A stretch of 64,000 nucleotides of DNA from Impatiens glandulifera (taxonomy: Eukaryota > Streptophyta > Magnoliopsida > Ericales > Balsaminaceae), in contig NC_061863.1 of assembly GCF_907164915.1 (NCBI RefSeq), positions 35,437,382 through 35,501,381 of the forward strand, written 5' to 3'. Shown piece by piece: positions 55,401 through 64,000 of this stretch. The position numbers were made by a program, and so were the translations under genes. The notes beneath the pieces were generated by a model. That model worked only from the letters and a program-made list of their open reading frames with translations. It ran no database searches and was not told the DNA's origin. Positions within the stretch are counted from its first letter, which is position 1. Each line of letters opens with the position of its first letter.

Positions 55401-56635
55401 TGTTAGGATCTAGATCGGGGCTGGGGAACCGGGGTCTGGCCGGTTTACACCTTTCACTCAACGGTTGGCACTAATTCGGTTAAAGATTAACACCAGGTTT
55501 CAATACTACACAAACTGTCACAAACCCTTGAACCGAGTTCAAGTGCGGAAATGGTTTGTTTCAGGTTGAAGCAACACACACACGGGATGTATAAAGATGG
55601 ATTTGGATAAGGTCGGTTTGAGGTTCGGTAAGTCGGTTAAAGTGATGTTTAATCAGTTACGGCGGTATGAGTCGGTTAGTATAAATCGGTTAGATCGTAG
55701 AGCCGGCACAAAGTAAAGAACAAGACAGGTTTTTATGGATGTTCGGAGATAAAATTCCTACATCACACCTTCTTCTCGAAACCGCGAGAAGGATATTCAC
55801 TAAGGAATACACAAACACAATATCCGATCGAGACTTTTTTGCTGCTCGATAAACACTCATACAATTATCACCGAAATTGTAATCTCACTTCAGATGCACA
55901 CTTAAACTTTGAATCTTGTAGAGAGATGAACTTGTAATTAATAACTTTTTGAACTTGTAGCTGGTGGAACTGGTAACTACATTTACTCCTCTTCAGCTCC
56001 TTCTTTTATAGGTGAAATGTGCCAACGGTCACATTTCTTCTCCTTGAATCTGATTGGTTGAGCAAAGGTTCAGTGTTTCAGACTTGGCGGTTTAGGCTTC
56101 CAATGCGTAGGTCAAACCGGCTAGGTTTGTCTTTTACTTAATGTAGCAACTGTCGGTTGGACAGTTGCCTGCACCTGGAAGGTTGCGCCTCTAACTTATC
56201 CCAGAATGGAAAGATCTCTTCAGGCGATCTTCTGCAGCCTGCAGAGTATCACCGGACTTGTATGGATATAGTAATGTTATAGTATGTTCCTTTGGTATCA
56301 TCTTCCGCAGATACTCAAAGTATCTGTTTGCACCGATTTGTAGATTGTACTTAATTTGATAGTTCTCACTTCTTTCTCAAATAGTCTTTTCATCGGTTTT
56401 CCGATTGAGTGCATTTTGGTTTAGGATGTCTACCAGTTGTTCATAGCTTTATGTTAATAGGATATCTTTCCGGTTTTGGATACGTCCTTTACTTCTTCTT
56501 CTAACCGGTCTTGTCTTCTTGATCGGTTGGATTCTTGACCGGTCAGATTTTTGACCGATCCTTGTTCTTAACTGTTCCTGCACAATGAGTTTGTTTTTGT
56601 TAATTTCTTATTTAACCGGTCTAATTTATCTAACA
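55401..56635 (-). repeat. 5' LTR of E5 (1235 bp)
   Basis: It is bounded by TGTTAGGATC and ATCTAACA. The TATA box (CTTTTATAGG) is at about 56003-56012 and the conserved core at 55733-55800, including the CTTCTCG...CGAGAAG hairpin. It is most similar to the E3 and E4 3' LTRs. The flank CAAGT (56636-56640) matches neither TTATG before 27599 nor GGCGG before 32001. Confidence 0.88.
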
Positions 56636-56750
56636 CAAGTACAACTTTTTAATCAACTAGGCTAATAACACTTTATATTTTAAATTCAACCCAAAATTTG
56701 ATAAACGCGTGACATTTTAACAATATAAGTACAATTTTTTAACTAACTAA

Positions 56751-56953
56751 TCTATATATATATATCGATAATTAATTTTTAAAGTGTCCGGATTGACGGG
56801 TCGAGAGTTGTGGTTAATTTGGATATATGTGAGAGTAAATGGATACTTGGGTCGGATTGTGGGTTGACCCGTCCATAAAAATTTTACCGTAATATTTTTT
56901 TCACATTTTTTTATATTATTATTACTCGTGCAAATGCACGGGATACATGCTAG
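56751..56953 (+). mobile_element. Small non-autonomous Helitron-like element (203 bp)
   Basis: It starts TCTATATATATA after an A and ends CTAG before a T, the A/T insertion rule of Helitrons. A CGTGCA-AA-TGCACG hairpin sits about 10 bp before the CTAG end. No Rep/helicase is encoded. It is probably a MITE-sized derivative. Confidence 0.6.
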
Positions 56954-59900
56954 TTTCAATAATTAGTCTAGAAAGGAAAACATTGAAATAACAAGCTACA
57001 ACAATTTTATTTTTATGGAGTGAGTTATGATGTAGCAAGTATTTTTATCCTAAAAATTTATTTAAGTCTTTAAATTATCAATATGGCCCAATAAGCTACA
57101 ATTCTATTACATAAATTGTAATTTGGGCTCCAAATTAAACCATATTTTGGTCCATGTTCAAATTTTCTGACCTATATTAATTTTCGGCACATATACTACT
57201 ATATTGTGTAAATTTAAGTCATATATATCAATTCGGGCCGAAAATCTCCTAACTACACCTAAAAATATTTTTATAAATTAGGTTTACAAGCAGCTGCGCC
57301 TGTTCTCTAATCTCTATCTATATAAGAAATCCCCTTTCTTTATTGGTTTTACAATACTCTCTTTCAACATTCTTCTCTATCTCTTATTTTTCATCCTATA
57401 TAGGTCGTTTGCCATTGCTATATTTTATAGCTTGTTTTGTTTTTACAATCTCGACATATATAGTGTCTTATCTTTCTAGTCTTGACATATTCGAGTAGAT
57501 TTTTATTTACGATATTATGTGATGGGGAAGTGCTGATTTTCCCCCAGATGATCTACGGTGTTTGATCTCATTATTGAGAAATCCAAGCTAGAAATATTTT
57601 GATCCATTTATATTATTAACTATTTTTCATAATATTGTTTGAATTATGTTTTATTTAAAGATTTTCCGCATATTCAATTATCGTTTAAACGGTGATTCAA
57701 AATTTGTTCCAGATGATAGAGATCTAGAAATATTTTGTTTTAGCTCTTTATGTTTTAATTTCAACACGATTTGAGATAACTGGTGATTCGTTTTATGTAT
57801 AAAAAAGTTGCTCTTATTTTTATGTTGGGAGTTTATAGTTACAACTTTAGTACATTTTTAAATTATGTTTGTGATTAATTTTATTTCTATCCTTTAATTT
57901 AGTCTTGGTTTTGTACTTATATGATACACTAAGAAATTGTATATCAAAATCTCTAAATAGCTCGATCCTTAATAAAGCGATAAAAAAATGTTACAGTGTG
58001 ACATATTTTTTGATATTTGATAACGGCTGAGTTGTTTGAGAATTGTAGTATTATTTTTAATAAATCTTTGTAATACAAAATCAAGGCTACGTCAAAGGAT
58101 AAAAATAGATTATGTCATTAACACTTTTAAATCAATGTTAAAATGTTAGATTAATAACAATCTTGTTTAACTATTTAAAGATTTAAGAATTTTTAATATA
58201 TGTATTTAATAGTGAGACGGCTAGTTCTCATCGATTGTATCACATGTCACCATACCATTTTGGAGCTGTATCAATCTCCACATGTTGCACTATATCTCCG
58301 AATAACTTGCAATTAAAAGAGGATTCAACTTAATCAACAATCTAAAGGATTTCTATTACCCGTCCTTTTCTTTTGAGACCTATTGACATGTATTCACCAT
58401 TGAACAAATGATTATCATGAATTTTCTTCTAAACAATTTCTTTTTATATTTTTTCTTTCTAATGTTTTGTGTCATATTTATTTTTGACTTATATTTCTTT
58501 GTTCTTTCTTCATATTACAATCTTATTCAATCCCTTCTTGTTTATACAAAATTTTAAGATATATTGTTTTGAGATTGTTGTTGATGTTTTATTATGATTC
58601 AATATAATTTTATATTATAAAATTTTAAATAGAGGATAGTGAACTCAATGATAAAGAATAAAACTCAAAGTGGATATTTATATTTTTTTTATTTAATCAT
58701 TTAACTTTTTTATAATAAATGATCACTAATTTATAATTTTTCTAATTTCTTATTTTCACTAATAATATTTTATTACAAAAAGTACAAGAATAATACCACA
58801 TTCAATCCATTGTGTAATTTCAAAATCGAACATCTTAAAAAAGAGGTTTTAGAACTCGATAGTCGTGCCTAATAACTTACTTTATTTTAATTTCGAAGGA
58901 GATTAACAATTAAAATTTTAGGCGTGACTATGCACGTTTAAATTGTCAATTTACACTAGTTTTGATATTATTTAGAGTGCCACCTAATTACATCTAGAAA
59001 AAATAGGAAGTAAAAGTATTTTAAATGTTTAAACTTACTTTCGAGATTTTATTTTTGATTTGGTTATTGATTACATGTGAGAGAGCATTCACTATATGTG
59101 TCACGTGTCTATTACATTTAATTCTTTATTTCAATGTCCTCTTCATTTAAAAAATATTATTTTATATCTTATTTATTATTCAATTTTAAAACATTCATTT
59201 AAAGGTAGTGAAACAATCTAGCTCTTAGGTCAGTTAGAGAATATGGTAATGGGTGGGAAGAAGGGTCTGGACGAGGGTCTGAGTGCAGGTGATCAGCACA
59301 TGTAAGTGTTCATGGCTAGACACATATGGGGGGATGACTCAAATTGGTGAGAGCTCAGACACTAGAAATGGGAGGAGGTCTCGGGTCGAAAAAGCCCATA
59401 CATGAAATAATTTTTCAATGTAAGAAAATGTATTATATGAATGTTTTTTTTATAAAAATCATTTTTTATTGCAATAAGGTATCATATAAGTCACAAATTT
59501 TGGTGATTAGAACTCGAAAATAAATTATAAAAATTTGGTCATTATTTGTAAAATGATACTTACCAAACTATCTTCAAATTCCAAATAGGAGGAATATCAA
59601 ATTTAATGATTTAAGAACATTTTTTTTTTGTGTGAGAACATGCATTATGTTGGAGATTTTTTTTGAGAATATTACTATTAAGTCGTACTAATTATTTTTA
59701 ACAATAAATAATATTTAAATAAAACAAAGAATGGAAAACAACAAAAATAAAAACGTCCCTATTATAGTTTCTCAAAAATATCTACACTAGTTGTAACATT
59801 TTTCTTAAGTAAAAAGTCTTCTATAACATATAAAACTGAAAAAAGAAGAAATGTTATATTTATTTTAAATTTTTTTAATGTACAAAGACTTATGATATAA

Positions 59901-60365
59901 TTGAGAAATTTTCTTGAATCACTATTATAATATGTAATCCAAAAAATAATTTTGCATAAATTGTTCATTTCCTCGTCTCTAGCCTTTATCATTTAACACT
60001 TGACCTATAAATAATTGGGAGGAATGGGATATGGGAATTGTATGGGCCAATTCTGTAATAGAATGAATCCATGAATTATTCCATTTTTCATTACTTACCC
60101 CCCATAATAATGATCCTTTGATAATTTTTAATTTACTTCATCAAAATATAATATTATTTTAGGAATGTATTCCTTAATTTTAGAACTAAAAGGGAATATT
60201 ATAATAATTTAGTAATTATAGCACAATTAAATTCTATTAATGAATCAAATAAAACATGTTTATGTCCAAAGGTTTGATTTTTTTCTTTAAAATAGGATAA
60301 AAAAACCCATACTTCCCTGAAGTTCTATTTCTTTCCCAGTAGAGTTACAATTGAGTCATCAACAA
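56954..60365 (+). repeat. Large tandem unit 1 (3412 bp)
   Basis: This is the first of three head-to-tail copies that start TTTCAATAATYAGTCTAGAAAG. It begins exactly at the base after the Helitron end. It contains a promoter-like CTATCTATATAAGAAATCC (about 57317) and otherwise AT-rich DNA without ORFs of note. A segment of roughly 58769-59546 is absent from unit 2. The unit's identity is unknown. Confidence 0.85.
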
Positions 60366-63036
60366 TTTCAATAATCAGTCTAGAAAGGAAAACATTGAAA
60401 TAACAAGCTACAACAATTTTATTTTTATGGAGTGAGTTATGATGTAGCAAGTATTTTTATCCTAAAAATTTATTTAAGTCATTAAATTATCAATATGGCC
60501 CAATAAGCTACAATTCTATTACATAAATTATAATTTGGGCTCCAAATTGAACCATATTTTGGTCCATGTTCAAATATTCTGACCTATATTAATATTCGGC
60601 CCATATACTAATATATTATGTAAATTTAAGTCATATATATCAATTCGGGCCGAAAATCTCCTAACTACACCTAAAGATATTTTTATAAATTAGGTTTACA
60701 AGCAGCTGCGCCGCTGTTCTCTAATCTCTATCTATATAAGAAATCCCCTTTCTTTATTGGTTTTACAATACTCTCTTTCAACATTCTTCGTTGTCTCTTA
60801 TTTTTTCATCCTTTATAGATCGTTTGCCATTGCTATATTTTATAGCTTGTTTTGTTTTTACAATCTCAACATATATAGTGTCTTATCTTTCTAGTCTTGA
60901 CATATTCGAGTAGATTTTTATTTACGATATTATGTGATGGGGAAGTGTTGATTTTTCCCCAGATGATCTACGGTGTTGATCTCATTATTGAGAAATCCAA
61001 GCTAGTAATATTTTGATCCATTTATATTATTAACTATTTTTCATAATATTGTTTGAATTATGTTTTATTTAAAGATTTTCCGCATATTTAATTATCTTTT
61101 AAACGGTGATTCAAAATTTGTTCCATATGATAGAGATCTAGAAATATTTTGTTTTAGCTCTTTATATTTTAATTTCAACACGATTTGAGATAACTGGTGA
61201 TTCGTTTTATGTATAAAAAAGTTGCTCTTATTTTTATGTTGGGAGTTTATAGTTACAAATCTAGTGCATTTTTAAACATTATTTAAATTATGTTTGTGAT
61301 TAATTTTATTTCTATCCTTTGATTTAGTCTTGGTTTTGTACTTATATGATACACCAAGAAATTGTATATCAGAATCTCTAAATAGCTCGATCCTTAAAAA
61401 AGCGATAAAAACATGTTACAGTGTGACATATTTTTTGATATTTGATAACGACTGAGTTGTTTGAGAATTGTTGTATTATTTTTAATAAATCTTTGTAATA
61501 CAAAATCAAGGCTACGTCAAAGGATAAAAATAGATTATTCCATTAACACTTTTAAATCAATGTTAAAATGTTAGATTAATAATTATTTCTTTTAACTATT
61601 TAAAGATTTAAGAATTTTTAATATATGTATTTAATAGGGAGACGACTAGTTCTCATCGATTATATCACATGTCACCATACAATTTTGGAGCTGTATCAAT
61701 CTGCACATGTCGCACTATATCTTCGAAGAACTTGCAATTAAAAGAGGATTCAACTTAATCAACAATCTAAAGGATTTCTATAACCCGTCCTTTTCTTTTT
61801 TGACCTATTGACATGTATTCACGATTGAACAAATGATTATCATGAATTTTCTTCTAAACAATTTCTTTTTATATTTTTTCTTTCTAATGTTTTGGTGTCA
61901 TATTTATTTTTGACTTATAATTCTTTGTTCTTTCTTCATATTACAATCTTATTCAATCCCTTCTTGTTTATACAAAATTTTAAGATATATATTGTTTTGA
62001 GGTTGTTATAGATGTTTTATTATGATTCAATATAATTTTATATTATAAAATTTAAAATAGAGGATAGTGAACCCAATGATAAAGAATAAAACTCAAAGTG
62101 GATATTTATACTTTTATATTTTTTTATTTTAATCATTTAACTTATTTATAATAAATGATCACTAATTTATAATTTTTCTAATTTCTTATTTTCACTAATA
62201 ATCATTTTAATTTCTTATTGTAAAATGATACTTACCAAACTAGCTTAAAATTTCAAATAGAAGGAATATCAAATTTAATGATTTAAGAATATTTTTTTTG
62301 TGTGAGAACATGCATTATGTTGGAGATTTTTTTTGAGAATATTACTATTAAGTCGTACTAATTATTTTTAACAATAAATAATATTTAAATAAAACAAAGA
62401 ATGGAAAACAACAAAAATAAAAACGTCCCTATTATAGTTTCTCAAAAATATCTACCCGAGTTGTAACATTTTTCTTAAGTAAAAAGTCTTCTATAACATA
62501 TAAAACTGAAAAAAGAAGAAATGTTATATTTATTTTAAATTTTTTTAATGTACAAAGACTTATCATATAATTGAGAAATTTTCTTGAATCACTATTATAA
62601 TATGTAATCCAAAAAAATAATTTTGCATAAATTGTTCATTTCCTCGTCTCTAGCCTTTATCATTTAACACTTGACCAATAAATAATTGGGAGGAATGGGA
62701 TATGGGAATTGTATGGGCCAATTCTGTAATAGAATGAATCCATGAATTATTCCATTTTTCATTACTTACACCCCATAATAATGATCCTTTGATAATTTTT
62801 AATTTACTTCATCAAAATATAATATTATCTTAGGAATGTATTCCTTAATTTTAGAACTAAAAGGGAATATTATAATAATTTAGTAATTATAGCACAATTA
62901 AATTCTATTAATGAATCAAATAAAACATGTTTATGTCCAAAGGTTTGAATTTTTTCTTTAAAATAGGATAAAAAAACCCATACTTCCCTGAAGTTCTATT
63001 TCTTTCCCACTAGAGTTACAATTGAGTCATCAACAA
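60366..63036 (+). repeat. Large tandem unit 2 (2671 bp)
   Basis: This is a near-identical copy of unit 1 lacking about 740 bp in its middle. It shares small variants with unit 3 (for example CGCCGCTGTTCTC, where unit 1 has CGCCTGTTCTC), so units 2 and 3 are the closer pair. The TATA-like site recurs near 60733. No gene is visible. Confidence 0.87.
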
Positions 63037-64000
63037 TTTTAATAATCAGTCTAGAAAGGAAAACATTGAAATAACAAACTACAACAATTTTATTTTTATG
63101 GAGTGAGTTATGATGTAGCAAGTATTTTTATCCTAAAAATTTATTTAAGTCCTTAAATTATCAATATGGCCCAATAAGCTACAATTCTATTACATAAATT
63201 ATAATTTGGGCTCCAAATTGAACCATATTTTGGTCCATGTTCAAATATTCTGACCGATATTAATTTTCGGCCCATATACTAATATATTGTGTAAATTTAA
63301 GTCATATATATCAATTCGGGCCGAAAATCTCCTAACTACACCTAAAGATATTTTTATAAATTAGGTTTACAAGCAGCTGCGCCGCTGTTCTCTAATCTCT
63401 ATCTATATAAGAAATCCCCTTTCTTTATTAGTTTTACAATATCTCTTTCAACATTCTTCGTTGTCTCTTATTTTTTCATCCTTTATAGGTCGTTTGCAAT
63501 TGCTATATTTTATAGCTATATTTTATAGCTTGTTTTGTTTTTACAATCTCAACATATATAGTGTCTTATCTTTCTAGTCTTGACATATTCGAGTAGATTT
63601 TTATTTACGATATTATGTGATGGGGAAGTGTTGATTTTTCCCCAGATGATCTACGGTGTTTGATCTCATTATTGAAAAATCCAAGCTAGTAATATTTTGA
63701 TCCATTTATATTATTAACTATTTTTCATAATATTGTTTGAATTATGTTTTATTTAAAGATTTTCCGCATATTTAATTATCTTTTAAACGGTGATTCAAAA
63801 TTTGTTCCAGGTGATAGAGATCTAGAAATATTTTGTTTTAGCTCTTTATATTTTAATTTCAACACGATTTGAGATAACTGGTGATTCGTTTTATGTATAA
63901 AAAAGTTGCTCTTATTTTATGTTGGGAGTTTATAGTTACAAATCTAGTGCATTTTTAAACATTATTTAAATTATGTTTGTGATTAATTTTATTTCTATCC
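63037..64000 (+). repeat. Large tandem unit 3 (cut by window end)
   Basis: This is the start of a third copy, with the TATA-like site near 63403. Its end is outside the window. Confidence 0.85.

Larger units (their letters stand above)
47433..56635 (-). mobile_element. E5: E1-family element lacking ORF C and 3' LTR
   Basis: Minus-strand order is 5' LTR (55401-56635), primer site, gag, protease, integrase, RT, RNase H, ORF A, ORF B and promoter C. The E4 5' LTR cuts it in the ORF C leader at 47432. All ORFs have several stops, more than in E1. It gives the only near-complete gag-pol of the family in the window. Confidence 0.85.

Noticed and set aside
27599..56635. E3 and E5 as two halves of one element split by E4
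   Set aside because: Both E3 and E5 carry their own promoter C, overlap is too long for a target duplication, and flanks do not match.

Overview
The window is plant nuclear DNA, almost certainly from a eudicot, and consists almost entirely of transposable elements. No intact host gene is visible. The evidence is: Ty1/copia polyproteins of the Sirevirus (SIRE/Maximus) type with tRNA-iMet-type primer sites; a hAT element with a BED finger and 8-bp target duplication; a Helitron-like end; a tRNA-derived SINE-like piece; and AT-rich non-coding DNA. The extra retrotransposon proteins resemble families I remember from asterid (Lamiales-type) genomes; that placement is recollection, not proof.

Layout. 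(1) 1-10184, plus strand: element E1, cut by the left window edge. It has pol, three accessory ORFs called here A, B and C, two polypurine tracts and a 1.35-kb 3' LTR. (2) 10185-13896: degenerate AT-rich repeats carrying a SINE-like piece and a CACTA-like end. (3) 13897-15156 plus 25316-27598, minus strand: element E2m, of a second family whose LTR is packed with TTAGAC...GTCTAA palindromes. It is split by (4) 15157-25315, plus strand: element E2, a related 10.2-kb element with both LTRs, a gag and one long accessory ORF, but no pol. (5) 27599-32000, minus: E3, an E1-family 3' LTR with ORF C and its promoter. (6) 32001-47432, minus: E4, an E1-family composite with LTR, ORFs C, B and A, a pol cut down to a protease/integrase stub, gag and a divergent LTR. 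It is interrupted by (7) 36231-41293: a hAT element carrying a broken transposase, two exons that look captured from a dienelactone hydrolase gene, and a minisatellite. (8) 47433-56635, minus: E5, with the ORF C promoter, ORF B, ORF A, nearly complete pol, gag and 5' LTR. (9) 56636-64000: a 203-bp Helitron-like element followed by three large tandem units of 2.7-3.4 kb.

How the parts relate. In the E1 family, pol is followed by three separately promoted ORFs. A and B are about 240 residues; C is about 900 residues with basic, acidic and coiled-coil parts. All three share an N-terminal module with an LPxxG motif and a later NW(S/A)xxxF motif. Each has a TATA box and a short pyrimidine-rich leader, and promoters B and C share a TTTTCCCTCCAAA motif. 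The second family has one fused accessory ORF ending in an RGG box. Two elements (E2, E4) have lost pol but kept gag and accessory ORFs. Most coding regions contain in-frame stops or frameshifts, so the elements look old and inactive; only E1 ORFs A and B are uninterrupted.

LTR pairing between E3, E4 and E5 could not be settled by eye, and their element boundaries should be read as provisional.
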